A DNA stretch of 64,000 bases from Chloroflexota bacterium (lineage in GTDB: Bacteria > Chloroflexota > Anaerolineae > Anaerolineales > Villigracilaceae). The notes beneath the pieces were generated by a model. It saw only the letters and a program-made list of their open reading frames with translations, was not told the origin of the DNA and ran no database searches. The stretch lies in NCBI GenBank assembly GCA_016213105.1, contig JACRBN010000001.1:186001-250000 (forward strand), written 5' to 3'. The translations under genes and the position numbers were made by a program. Each line of letters starts with the position of its first letter. Positions within the stretch are counted from its first letter, which is position 1. Of this stretch, positions 33,548 through 45,633 are shown in pieces.

Positions 33548-36088
33548 TCACTTCTTTTTTGCCGCAGGCTTGGCCTTCCCTGCCGCTTTCTTTGCTTCAG
33601 GCTTTTTCGCCGCCGCAGGTTTCTTTTTCGGCTCTTCAGGCCTCTTCGAGACGTACTTGTCCACCATCCAGCCGAGGGTGACAGAGGTCACGGCGTCGCC
33701 AGCCTTGATCTCGACCAGCGCGTCGCCGCGGGTGGCGGCGCGTTTGCGGAGTTGGGCCTCGTCCAGCCGCGCGGATTTGGCAGCGGCCTTGAGCAGGTGG
33801 ATCGTGGCGATCCAGTTGCCCTTGCCCATGACCATGCCCGCCAGCTTGACGCCGTGCGGCAGATCCCAGGCAATAACACCCTTGCCGTAGCGTCCCTGCG
33901 AGGGAAAGTCCTTGGCGTCCACGCGCTTGGCCTTGCCATCGGTGCCGATGAAGAATATCTCGCCCTGCGAAGGGATCACCTCCGCGCCGATGACTTCCTG
34001 GCCCACGTCCAGTTTGATGCCGTTGACGCCCGCCGCCACCAATCCCATCGGGCGGACTTCCTCCTCCTTGAAGCGGATGCCCATGCCCGAGGAGGTGCCG
34101 AGCAGAATATCCTTTTTGCCGTCGGTCAGCGCGACCCAGCCGAGCGCATCGCCATCGTTGACGCGCGCCAGGGCGAAGGTCTGCGCTGAGGCGCCAGGCA
34201 GTTCGCTGATGGCGCTCTTCTTGACCATGCCGCCGCGCGTGACGGTCAGCACGCAGGTCTCTTCGGGGAAGTCGCCGCGTTTGGCGGGCAGGGAGAAGAC
34301 CGCAGCCAGTTCGTCGCTCTCCCTGAGCGGGGAGACTTTGTAGTACGGCGCGCCATCTGTCAGCTTCTCGGCCTCGGGGATGCTGTGGACTCCGACCGCA
34401 GCGGCGGATCCGCTCGTCGAAACGAGGAACAACACATCGGTCGTGTTGACGCGCACCAGCCACTTCGGGGCCTCGGTGCCGCTCGGGCGCGGAGCCTTGT
34501 CGTCGTGGGAGCGGGCCATCATTCCATCCGCTGTGATGCCCACCCACACGGTCTGGTCGGGCATCAGGTCGGAAGCGGTCAACAGCTTGGCGGCCTTGCC
34601 CGCTTTGACGCTCACGATCTGTGTGCGGCGGCGGTCGCCATAGGCAGCCTTCACGCGCAGCAATTCCTCGGAGACGACGCCGCGCATCTTCTTCGGCGAT
34701 TTCAGCAGTTCGGTCAGTTGCTTGATGAGCGCGCTGATTTCCTTGTACTCGGTTTCGATCTTCTTGCGCTCGAGGGCGGCCAGGCGGCGCAATTGCATGT
34801 CGAGGATGGCTGTGGCCTGGAGGTCGCTCAGCTTGTAACGCTTCATCAACCGCGTGCGGGCGGTCTCCACGTCGGGCGCAGAGCGGATGAGTTCGATGAT
34901 CTCGTCCAGATTCTTGAGGGCGATCATGTAGCCTTCGAGGATGTGGGCGCGGGCCTTGGCTTTTTCCAGGTCGAACTCGGCGCGGCGCTTGACCACCGTC
35001 AGCCTGTGCTCGATGTAGACGCGCAGGGCCTGCTTGAGGGTCAGGGTGCGCGGCTCGCCGTCGACGAGGGCCAGCAGGTTGATGCTGAAAGTGGATTGCA
35101 TCGGCGTGCGCTTGTAGAGCGCGGCCAGCACCTTTTCAGGCTCGACGTTCTTGGTCAATTCGATGACGATGCGCATGCCCTGGCGGTCGGACTCGTCGCG
35201 CAGGTCGGACAGGCCTTCGATCTGGCCGTCACGCACCAGCTCGGCGATGCGTTCGATCAGGCTGGATTTGTTGACCTGGTACGGCAGCTCGGTGACGATG
35301 ATGCGGCTCTTGCCGCGTTCCATCTCCTCGATGTGCGCCTTGGCCTGGATGGTGACGCGACCGCGGCCCTTGCCGTAGGCTTCCTCGATGGCTTCCTCGC
35401 CCTTCTGCTCGACGATGATGCCGCCCGTCGGGAAGTCGGGGCCCTGGACGAATTCCATCAATTGCTCGACGTCAATGTCGTCGAGCTTTTCATATTTCTC
35501 CAGCATGTAGACCAGCGCATCCACGACCTCGCCCAGGTTGTGCGGCGGGATGGAGGTGGCCATGCCGACGGCGATACCCGTCGCGCCGTTGACCAGCAGA
35601 TTGGGGATGGCGGACGGCAGCACGGACGGCTCTTCGAGCGTGTCGTCGAAGTTGCCCGTGAAGTCGACGGTGTCCTTGTTGAGGTCGGCCAGGATCTCGA
35701 TGGCGGGCAGGGTCAGACGGGCCTCGGTGTAACGCATCGCAGCGGGCGGATCGCCATCCACGGAGCCGAAGTTGCCTTGACCATCCACCAGCAGGGTGCG
35801 CAGGGAGAAATCCTGCGCCATGCGCGCCATGGCTTCATAGACGGACGCGTCGCCGTGCGGGTGATATTTGCCGAGCACTTCACCGACGATACGGGCGGAT
35901 TTTCTGAACGGGCTGTCGGCGCGGATGCCCATGTCGTACATCGCATACAGGATGCGGCGCTGGACGGGTTTGAGTCCGTCGCGGGCGTCGGGCAGGGCGC
36001 GCGAGACGATCACCGACATGGCGTAATCGAGATACGACTGCTGCATCTCATGATCGATGTCTATTTTACGAATTGCATGGTTTGCCAT
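33548..36088 (-). CDS. gyrA: DNA gyrase subunit A (type IIA topoisomerase)
   Basis: 846 residues. The breakage-reunion domain has the catalytic tyrosine at 120 in [11 protein letters not shown], and [17 protein letters not shown] in which an alanine stands at the E. coli Ser83 place. The C-terminal pinwheel lacks a clear GyrA box where expected, but QGRYGKGV occurs near residue 735, in the last blade, as a degenerate box. A Lys/Ala-rich tail of about 30 residues ends the protein. gyrB is not in the window. ParC is the main alternative and cannot be excluded. A good promoter (36181-36209) and AAAGGA ahead of the ATG support the start. Confidence 0.9.
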   Translation of the reverse strand: MANHAIRKIDIDHEMQQSYLDYAMSVIVSRALPDARDGLKPVQRRILYAMYDMGIRADSPFRKSARIVGEVLGKYHPHGDASVYEAMARMAQDFSLRTLLVDGQGNFGSVDGDPPAAMRYTEARLTLPAIEILADLNKDTVDFTGNFDDTLEEPSVLPSAIPNLLVNGATGIAVGMATSIPPHNLGEVVDALVYMLEKYEKLDDIDVEQLMEFVQGPDFPTGGIIVEQKGEEAIEEAYGKGRGRVTIQAKAHIEEMERGKSRIIVTELPYQVNKSSLIERIAELVRDGQIEGLSDLRDESDRQGMRIVIELTKNVEPEKVLAALYKRTPMQSTFSINLLALVDGEPRTLTLKQALRVYIEHRLTVVKRRAEFDLEKAKARAHILEGYMIALKNLDEIIELIRSAPDVETARTRLMKRYKLSDLQATAILDMQLRRLAALERKKIETEYKEISALIKQLTELLKSPKKMRGVVSEELLRVKAAYGDRRRTQIVSVKAGKAAKLLTASDLMPDQTVWVGITADGMMARSHDDKAPRPSGTEAPKWLVRVNTTDVLFLVSTSGSAAAVGVHSIPEAEKLTDGAPYYKVSPLRESDELAAVFSLPAKRGDFPEETCVLTVTRGGMVKKSAISELPGASAQTFALARVNDGDALGWVALTDGKKDILLGTSSGMGIRFKEEEVRPMGLVAAGVNGIKLDVGQEVIGAEVIPSQGEIFFIGTDGKAKRVDAKDFPSQGRYGKGVIAWDLPHGVKLAGMVMGKGNWIATIHLLKAAAKSARLDEAQLRKRAATRGDALVEIKAGDAVTSVTLGWMVDKYVSKRPEEPKKKPAAAKKPEAKKAAGKAKPAAKKK

Positions 36089-36180
36089 AAAAATCCTTTA
36101 CCGCCACGAAAAACGGAGACCTCGAAAAATCAAAAGCTCTGTGGGCTGGCGGTGAAATATATGTTCTAAGTTTCGGGACA

Positions 36181-36209
36181 ATCTTACGGGGAAAAAAGCA
36201 GGGCGTCAA
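36181..36209 (-). promoter_or_regulatory. Promoter of gyrA
   Basis: On the minus strand TTGACG (36204-36209), a 17-bp spacer and TAAGAT (36181-36186). Transcription would start near 36174, giving a leader of about 85 nt. Confidence 0.75.
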
Positions 36210-36242
36210 GTGCGAAGATGGGGTCATCGGTCAAAGCGGAGA

Positions 36243-36271
36243 TTGTATTCGTTTGCCATTTTCGTTACAAT
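36243..36271 (+). promoter_or_regulatory. Promoter of the small membrane protein gene at 36400
   Basis: TTGTAT, a 17-bp spacer and TACAAT. The leader then runs about 120 nt through a dispersed repeat before the ATG. Confidence 0.6.
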
Positions 36272-36341
36272 TCTTCTGAAATCACACACTGCGCTGCGGG
36301 CCGCTGGATGCGGCGAGGCAATGGATCGGAGCCATCATTTG

Positions 36342-36382
36342 TCAGAAGATTGCTTCGGGGCTGCCCCCCCTCGCAACGACAC
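36342..36382. repeat. GATTGCTTCG...CTCGCAACGACA dispersed repeat, copy 1
   Basis: The two end blocks AGATTGCTTCG and CTCGCAACGACA flank a G/C-rich middle. The same end blocks recur at 46651-46706. It makes up much of the 310-nt gap between gyrA and the next gene. Confidence 0.7.
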
Positions 36383-36399
36383 ATCATTAGAGGTGAAAC

Positions 36400-36822
36400 A
36401 TGAAGTTCGAAACAACCAAAGGGGTTTGGGGGGCACGCCTGGTCACATGGACACTGGTAAGCGTGCTTTCGTGTGGCATCATCTTCACAGCTTCGTTCAT
36501 GCTCGGGCCAATGCTGTTCTCCAGCGGCGCCATCAGCCGACAGGTTGCGGTGGCGGTATTCTGCCCCGGCGCAATCTCGACCACCGAGCAGCAGGGCGCC
36601 TCCGTGCCGACCACGAGCAATCCATCAGGCGGATACGGTCACACCGTGGAGATCACCTGCACGATGAAGGACGGCAGCACGCAGATCATCCGCAACGAAC
36701 AGTTTGCGCTGGCCTCCATCGGCGGGATGTTCGGCGGCGGCGCACTGTGCGGGCTGGGACTGTCCCTGCCGCTGTTCCTGGTTCCGTTCTTTGTGTTCAG
36801 GAAAAGACCCGTCAGCACGTAA
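36400..36822 (+). CDS. Hypothetical two-span membrane protein
   Basis: 140 residues. A membrane span (about 14-38) is followed by an exposed segment of about 60 residues with two cysteines (AVFCPG and EITCTMKDGS), which may form a disulfide, and a second span (about 105-130) with a basic end. AGAGGTG lies six bases before the ATG. I recognise no family. It is transcribed towards the methyltransferase gene on the other strand. Confidence 0.75.
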   Translation: MKFETTKGVWGARLVTWTLVSVLSCGIIFTASFMLGPMLFSSGAISRQVAVAVFCPGAISTTEQQGASVPTTSNPSGGYGHTVEITCTMKDGSTQIIRNEQFALASIGGMFGGGALCGLGLSLPLFLVPFFVFRKRPVST

Positions 36823-36832
36823 TCCTTCGCGG

Positions 36833-37711
36833 TCACAGGCGCCAGATTAGCCAGCCTTTCGACAGCCACTTTTTGTGCAGATCGATCTTATATCCCCGCG
36901 CGGCAAGTCCCTCGGCGGCGGCGCTGAACCATTGCCGCAGGCCGTACACCTTTGCGCCGACGGCCTCCGCTGCGGCGCGTTTCCAGGCCTCGAAGAAATC
37001 GTGGATCGGTTCGCCTGCCACCACGTGATGGATGTAGTTTTTGGGCAGGATGGTCTGGAATTCCTCCACGTCGAAGCCGAGGCGAAAATTGGTGCTGAAG
37101 ACCAGCGCTTCGAAATCCCAGCCTTGGATTCCAGAAGCTTGCTTCTGGGAACTCGACGGCATCCCGCTGTGCGGCACATAGCCGTCGGACTCCAGAACCC
37201 GCCGTACCACATTGGCCGACCACAACTGACCGAAAGGCGTGGAGGTACCTTCGATCATCAGCCCGCCCGGCAGAACGCGCTGCGCGAGAATCTCGTAGGC
37301 GGGAGCAAAATCCTTTTCCTCGTACTGGCGAAACACATTGAAGGCGCGGATCAGGCGCACGTGCTCCCCAGTCCGCAGCGGCAGGTTAAATCCGCCCAGG
37401 CGGAAAAAGGTTTTGTCGTCGGCGAAGGGCAGCGCTGCCTCGACGCGTTCCTTGTCGATCTCCACGCCGAGAATCTTCAGGTTGGGATTCACTCTGCGAA
37501 AACGGGAGGCGCTTTCGAGCGTGGTGCGGGCATCGAACCCATAGCCTAGGTCCACGAACAGGGAATCGCGAAACAGGCCATCGGTCCGCGTGAGAAGCGA
37601 TGGTTCGTAAAGCAGGGCAAAGTTATCGACGCGGCGCAGTCGATTCGAAGCGGTCTTGCCACGGGTGGGAAGTCCCACTGGTTTTTTGTGGGAGGTAAGC
37701 GGGTGTGCCAT
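36833..37711 (-). CDS. Class I SAM-dependent methyltransferase
   Basis: A 292-residue protein. Motif I is LFVDLGYGFDART with the acidic end of strand 2 in ILGVEIDKERVEAA; the rest of the Rossmann domain follows, with a post-I aspartate not clearly assigned. The start at 37711 lies behind TATAAT, with no ribosome-binding site, and avoids overlap with rpoC. A short perfect hairpin is in frame in the second half (encoding SSSQKQASGIQG). The substrate is unknown. Confidence 0.8.
   Translation of the reverse strand: MAHPLTSHKKPVGLPTRGKTASNRLRRVDNFALLYEPSLLTRTDGLFRDSLFVDLGYGFDARTTLESASRFRRVNPNLKILGVEIDKERVEAALPFADDKTFFRLGGFNLPLRTGEHVRLIRAFNVFRQYEEKDFAPAYEILAQRVLPGGLMIEGTSTPFGQLWSANVVRRVLESDGYVPHSGMPSSSQKQASGIQGWDFEALVFSTNFRLGFDVEEFQTILPKNYIHHVVAGEPIHDFFEAWKRAAAEAVGAKVYGLRQWFSAAAEGLAARGYKIDLHKKWLSKGWLIWRL
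37129..37151. repeat. Hairpin inserted in frame in the methyltransferase gene
   Basis: CCAGAAGC-TT-GCTTCTGG forms an 8-bp stem extended by TTC/GAA with one bulged G. It lies in a poorly conserved stretch of the protein. Confidence 0.6.
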
Positions 37712-37718
37712 CGGTCGA

Positions 37719-37724
37719 ATTATA
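37719..37724 (-). promoter_or_regulatory. -10 box at the methyltransferase start (leaderless)
   Basis: TATAAT on the minus strand ends seven bases before the ATG at 37711. No ribosome-binding site or clear -35 hexamer. Confidence 0.5.
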
Positions 37725-37763
37725 CGAGCATTACGCCGCCACGGACGGCGGTTGGGGTTGCTT

Positions 37764-37796
37764 AAAAGAAGAGACGCCATTTCTGGCGTCTCTTTG
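37764..37796 (-). terminator. Terminator of rpoC
   Basis: AGAGACGCCA and TGGCGTCTCT form a 10-bp stem with a 4-nt loop; on the minus strand it is followed by TCTTTT. It sits 20-50 nt after the rpoC stop. Confidence 0.82.
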
Positions 37797-37814
37797 TTTC
37801 GATGGGAGTACAGG

Positions 37815-42062
<4,248 letters not shown>

Positions 42063-42147
42063 TGGTCCTCTCCTTCACACCAGAAATAGTGTTTACCGAG
42101 CCGTCTCCGCATGGCGTTGGCTGTGCGCATACAAGAGACAAACAAAC

Positions 42148-42181
42148 GCAAGCGCTTCGAGAGTTTTTCTCAAGCGCTTGC
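42148..42181 (-). promoter_or_regulatory. Hairpin in the rpoC leader
   Basis: On the minus strand GCAAGCGCTTGAG and CTCTCGAAGCGCTTGC pair around AAAAA, with one 3-nt bulge. It begins about 30 nt after the predicted transcript start and leaves about 85 nt to the GTG. It may be a regulator of rpoC expression, such as a binding site or a brake; no terminator T run follows. Confidence 0.55.
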
Positions 42182-42216
42182 TGCGTTAAGCTCGACTGTC
42201 ATTTTCCAACCCCTAG

Positions 42217-42244
42217 ATTATACGCCGAATTAGATGAAAGTCAA
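42217..42244 (-). promoter_or_regulatory. Promoter of rpoC
   Basis: On the minus strand TTGACT (42239-42244), 16-bp spacer and a perfect TATAAT (42217-42222). Transcription would start near 42210, 148 nt before the GTG. Confidence 0.82.
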
Positions 42245-42271
42245 GCGATTTCTTATTGATTTCCGCTCCCG

Positions 42272-42886
42272 TCACGGGCGCGGGGCGCGATTGCGATACA
42301 GGCGCTCATTGGGCACCGCGCGCATCCTGTCGACATCCAGGCCCATGTCGAGGAAGTCGGCAATGGATTGGCAGAGCGCATCCGGCTCGGACAACATCCG
42401 ATTGTAGCCGACATACAGCACCGACAGGTTGGGCTGGCGCGCCAGCCAGTACTTGGCAGCCGTCACGTGCTTCTGGAACTGCTCCTGCATCTCTGCATCG
42501 CTGACCGCGGATCCCTCCCCGCGGTTGGCAAGCATCTTCTTTTGCGAGGCCAGCACTTCCGCGATGGCCCGTTCCATGAAGATGACCTTGTACTGGTGGC
42601 TCGGGGGCAGGTATTCCAGCAGGGCCGAGATGATCTTGACCACCTTCCCCTGCGCCCCACCCAGCCAGGCTGCCTGACCCTCGGGCAACTGCTTGACCAC
42701 CTCGAACTCGTAGTAGCCGTTCGGGTTGTCATCGTCGGCGCTGCGGATGGCGTCGGTGACGATCTCCAGGCCGCCCTGTTCGAGCATTTTCATCATCATC
42801 GAGGTGCCCGAACGCGGCAGGCCCGAGACGACCACAATCGGCTTGCGGAGCGGCGCAGCGGGACGCGAGAACAATTTCTTCAGCAT
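42272..42886 (-). CDS. Sulfotransferase-fold P-loop protein
   Basis: About 204 residues. VVSGLPRSGTSMMMKMLEQGG is the 5'-phosphosulfate-binding P-loop of the sulfotransferase family; the conserved 3'-phosphate region is less clear. It follows the phosphodiesterase gene with a 1-nt overlap (TGATG); a GTG one codon earlier gives a 4-nt overlap. Known family members move sulfate from PAPS; for such short bacterial forms the substrate is not known. The coupling with a sulfatase/phosphodiesterase-fold protein suggests related chemistry. Confidence 0.82.
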   Translation of the reverse strand: MLKKLFSRPAAPLRKPIVVVSGLPRSGTSMMMKMLEQGGLEIVTDAIRSADDDNPNGYYEFEVVKQLPEGQAAWLGGAQGKVVKIISALLEYLPPSHQYKVIFMERAIAEVLASQKKMLANRGEGSAVSDAEMQEQFQKHVTAAKYWLARQPNLSVLYVGYNRMLSEPDALCQSIADFLDMGLDVDRMRAVPNERLYRNRAPRP

Positions 42887-44709
42887 CACAGGTAGCCCAA
42901 TCCCTTCAAGCGTTCCTCCAGATCCTTTTGTCCCTGCGGACCCATTTGCGAAGGCGGCTTGATGTAGGACTGATCGAGGTGCTTGCCGAGCGCCAGGAAG
43001 GGCAAGTCGCGGAAGGACAGCCCGGGCATGTTGACCACGTCGCGGTTGGCGAAGAGCACGGCGGGAACGGCCTGCGAGTCGATGCAGTGGTCGGCGCCCC
43101 AGTGGTCGGTGTTGGCCTCCAGCGAGGTCGCGCCGATCTTGCCGAGCCCGGTCTCAGACGAGGCGCGGTACCTCGGAGCGTAGCCCAGCACCAGGTCCGG
43201 GCCGAGGCGGGCGTAGGGACCGGTAAAGGCCTCATGCTTCGGGATGACCCGCGTCATGACCGTCTCGCCGTTGGGGGTGCGCCAATCCAGCAGTTTGGTG
43301 CGGATTTCCTCCAGCAGGCTTTCGAGTTCGGCGGCCTGCACGATGCCCTGCCCCTCGCGGCCTGCCACATTCAGGTAGAGGCTGTTGAGACCAAGCGCAT
43401 ACGCGCGCGTCCTCGACCAATCCACCTTGCTCAGGTCGTTGCCGCTGGGATCGGCCAGAGTCATGTATCCATTCTGCACGAGCCAGTGATTGACGTGAAC
43501 CTTGTGCTCGAAGGTTGTGAAGCCATGATCGGACATGACCATGTAACGATATTTTTGCAGACCCAGCCGGTCGATGCGGCCCTGCACGTCGCCCACGAAT
43601 CCGTCGAGTTTCAGGTACCAATCCTGGACGATGTCGGTACGGTCGCGCAGGAACATGTGCTGGACGCGGTCAAGGCAATCGAAGATGCCCGCCAGCACAC
43701 CTTCCTTGAAGTTATCGAGGCGGCGATAAAAGACTCGTTTGCGCGACTCGAAGATCGAATCGCACAGGCTCAGGAACTGTTCGTCGGTAATGCAGCCGTC
43801 TTCGAGCGCATTGGTATCCTGCGGCCAGCCCAACGTGAGGAACGGCCCGGCCCCATTCCAGGCATCCTTCACCAGCGAGGAGGGCGTGGCGTAATGCCAG
43901 GGCGAATGCAGCGGGTGGATTTGCAGCGGCAGAAAGTACAGGCTGACGCGACCCTTCACTTCGGTCAGGATGACCTGGGTGATGGCGTGGATGGTGGACA
44001 TGAACCCGGCCTGGAACTGGACCTCGAGGATCGGGCTCCACTGCCCCAGTTTCAGATCCAGCCTCTGCTTGCCGAGCGTCAAACGGACCGAGATCTCGTC
44101 GAGGACATCCACCGTCAACGGCTGGACGACCGGCTTGATCCCATCTTTTGTCTTGGTCTTCGGCCCTTCGAGTAAACCGTTAAATTTTCCGCGCCCGGCG
44201 GATTCCAGTTTGAGCACCTGGGTCTTTTTCTTTTCGGAAGGTTCGCTGGTCATCTGGATGCCAACGCCCAATTGCCCGCGGATATCGGGCGTACCCAGCC
44301 CGGGGATGGTGCCCACGGGATACTCGGGCCGCGCAGGGAAAAGCGCCGGCCACCACAGCGCCGTGGAGGGGAAGCCCATGTCGGCCGCTTCGTGGAACAG
44401 GGTCTTGGTGGTATACGGCGGAATGAACTGCTCCCCGACCGCACTCAGGCGCGTGGGCAGCAGCGAAACGTATGGGATATACGTGGCCGGGTCGCGATGA
44501 ACGAAATCGAAGATGCCGTGTGAGCCAGGGTCCACGCCGGTGGCAATGCTGGTCCACGACACCTCGGTTTGGGGCGGGGAACAAACTTCAAGGCGCGAGT
44601 AGCCCCCGGCATTGGCAAACTTCGCCAGGTTGGGCATCTGCCCCTGCTCGAGCAGTCTTTCGAATGTGCCCGGGGCGAACGAGTCGAACCCTACGATGAT
44701 CGTGCGCAT
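42886..44709 (-). CDS. Alkaline-phosphatase-superfamily phosphodiesterase/nucleotide pyrophosphatase
   Basis: A 607-residue protein. The N-terminus TIIVGFDSFAPGTFERLL and PPQTEVSWTSIATGVDPGSHGIFDF supply the metal aspartate and catalytic threonine/serine region; YRYMVMSDHGFTTFEHKVHVN and TDHWGADHCID supply the remaining metal ligands. This is the type I phosphodiesterase / nucleotide pyrophosphatase pattern. No signal peptide is evident, so it is probably cytoplasmic. Its ATG follows directly on the stop of the small membrane protein gene. The substrate is unknown. Confidence 0.9.
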   Translation of the reverse strand: MRTIIVGFDSFAPGTFERLLEQGQMPNLAKFANAGGYSRLEVCSPPQTEVSWTSIATGVDPGSHGIFDFVHRDPATYIPYVSLLPTRLSAVGEQFIPPYTTKTLFHEAADMGFPSTALWWPALFPARPEYPVGTIPGLGTPDIRGQLGVGIQMTSEPSEKKKTQVLKLESAGRGKFNGLLEGPKTKTKDGIKPVVQPLTVDVLDEISVRLTLGKQRLDLKLGQWSPILEVQFQAGFMSTIHAITQVILTEVKGRVSLYFLPLQIHPLHSPWHYATPSSLVKDAWNGAGPFLTLGWPQDTNALEDGCITDEQFLSLCDSIFESRKRVFYRRLDNFKEGVLAGIFDCLDRVQHMFLRDRTDIVQDWYLKLDGFVGDVQGRIDRLGLQKYRYMVMSDHGFTTFEHKVHVNHWLVQNGYMTLADPSGNDLSKVDWSRTRAYALGLNSLYLNVAGREGQGIVQAAELESLLEEIRTKLLDWRTPNGETVMTRVIPKHEAFTGPYARLGPDLVLGYAPRYRASSETGLGKIGATSLEANTDHWGADHCIDSQAVPAVLFANRDVVNMPGLSFRDLPFLALGKHLDQSYIKPPSQMGPQGQKDLEERLKGLGYL

Positions 44710-44871
44710 TTACTCGCTATCCTCATCCTTATCCTTGCGAAGGCGGCGGCGCAGGCTGGCAATGCCCTGGCGAATCTTCCCCGAGAAAATCATCAACACA
44801 CCGGAGACTGCAACGAAAGCGGCGGCCAGCACCTGAAAAAGCATGCCGCCTGTGTTCGGATCGATATACAT
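44710..44871 (-). CDS. 53-residue membrane protein preceding the phosphodiesterase gene
   Basis: The product begins MYIDPNTGGMLFQVLAAAF, has one span (about 9-31) and ends with a basic-then-acidic tail (RRRLRKDKDEDSE). GAGGT lies six bases before the ATG, and the stop abuts the ATG of the phosphodiesterase gene, so both the ORF and its coupling are well supported. It may anchor or regulate the phosphodiesterase at the membrane; that is an inference. Confidence 0.78.
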   Translation of the reverse strand: MYIDPNTGGMLFQVLAAAFVAVSGVLMIFSGKIRQGIASLRRRLRKDKDEDSE

Positions 44872-45010
44872 GACTACCTCACTTTTCTTTGGGCGGAACA
44901 GGCCTGTATTTTACAACACTTTGGAGTTTACCGTAAACCTTGAAAATCCCTTCCCCCAAGTTCTTGACATCCCTCCCTGCCTCAGGTAGAATGTCCTTCG
45001 CCTTGTTTAC

Positions 45011-45083
45011 GGGCCTGTAGCGCAGTTGGGAGCGCGCCTCAATCGCACTGAGGAGGCCAGGGGTTCGAATCCCCTCAGGTCCA
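45011..45083 (+). tRNA. tRNA-Ala (anticodon CGC)
   Basis: A full cloverleaf: acceptor GGGCCTG/CAGGTCC with the G3-U70 pair that defines alanine tRNA, D arm GCGC...GCGC, anticodon stem CCTCA/TGAGG with loop ATCGCAC, T arm AGGGG TTCGAAT CCCCT and discriminator A. CCA is not encoded beyond CCA-like CCAC. Confidence 0.96.
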
Positions 45084-45084
45084 C

Positions 45085-45163
45085 AGGACAGTGAGCAGTA
45101 ACCAGTGAGCAATATTCAGTCACTGTCCGCATAAACTGGTTACTGACCACTGAACAATGATTA
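45085..45163. repeat. Imperfect inverted repeat between the two tRNA genes
   Basis: CAGTGAGCAGTAACCAGT is matched in inverted orientation by ACTGGTTACTGACCACTG, with two mismatches, and the spacer has more CAGTG-like words. It belongs to the degenerate CAGTGA-word class seen in the FemAB gene. Confidence 0.6.
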
Positions 45164-45166
45164 CCC

Positions 45167-45239
45167 GGGCCCATAGCGCAGTTGGGAGCGCGTCTCAATG
45201 GCATTGAGAAGGTCGGGGGTTCGAATCCCCCTGGGTCCA
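45167..45239 (+). tRNA. tRNA-Ala (anticodon GGC)
   Basis: Acceptor GGGCCCA/TGGGTCC with G3-U70, D arm GCGC...GCGC, anticodon stem TCTCA/TGAGA with loop ATGGCAT, T arm GGGGG TTCGAAT CCCCC, discriminator A. Its body is nearly the same as the CGC gene 84 nt upstream, which suggests a tandem duplication with anticodon divergence. Confidence 0.96.
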
Positions 45240-45256
45240 CCTGCGAGAGCGATTAG

Positions 45257-45284
45257 TTGAAGCTAGTCGCTCTTGTGCTATAAT
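45257..45284 (+). promoter_or_regulatory. Promoter of the T-box transcript
   Basis: TTGAAG, 16-bp spacer and TATAAT with an extended TGC. The -35 lies in the loop of a 10-bp hairpin (45247-45272) that may also end the tRNA transcript. Confidence 0.65.
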
Positions 45285-45289
45285 CACGA

Positions 45290-45622
45290 AAATTCCAAAA
45301 GTCATGGCTGGAGTAGTAGGCCATCCCGTCAGCGAGAAGGGAGAGTGAGGTGGAAGCCCTTCACCAGTGTCCACGGGAACACATTTGGCCGAACTCGCCC
45401 GCCTCCTCGCACGAGGGACTTCATCGGTGAATTCAGTAGTCGATGACGGGGCCGCCCGTTATAGCAAAGAAAGAGCGTTGGTTGGTGGATAGTCGAATAG
45501 TTGGATGGTCAAACGGCCATGAGACTATAAGACCATGAGACTAACAGACGAATCCGGGTGGTACCGCGGAGCCTGTGTTAACATGCCTTCGTCCCAGAGT
45601 GGATGAAGGCATTTTTGTTTTT
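45290..45622 (+). promoter_or_regulatory. T-box riboswitch controlling ilvE
   Basis: The T-box sequence GGGTGGTACCGCGG is at 45556-45569. An intrinsic terminator follows: ATGCCTTCGTCC and GGATGAAGGCAT (45583-45612) then a T-rich tract. Upstream, GGAGTAGTA and GGAGAGTGAGGTGGAAG have the look of Stem I (5' side and AG-bulge/distal loop). The specifier is uncertain; CTC (Leu) at 45394-45396 in GAACTCGCC is the best candidate. Uncharged tRNA would stabilise the antiterminator and allow ilvE, and possibly leuS, to be read. The linker at about 45484-45545 holds degenerate GACTA/CCATGAGACTA repeats. Confidence 0.9.
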
Positions 45623-45633
45623 TGGAGCAGCGA

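Noticed and set aside
33548-36088. A frameshift or truncation in gyrA caused by the nearby duplicated tail.
   Set aside because: The frame is continuous through the full pinwheel and Lys/Ala tail; only the relic at 32877 is broken.
42148-42181. The rpoC leader hairpin as an intrinsic terminator or attenuator.
   Set aside because: It has no T run after the stem, and A-rich sequence is in the loop rather than after it.
45243-45275. Strong terminator after the tRNA genes.
   Set aside because: The hairpin is good but the following sequence (TTGTGC) is not a T tract, and it overlaps a promoter, so termination is uncertain.
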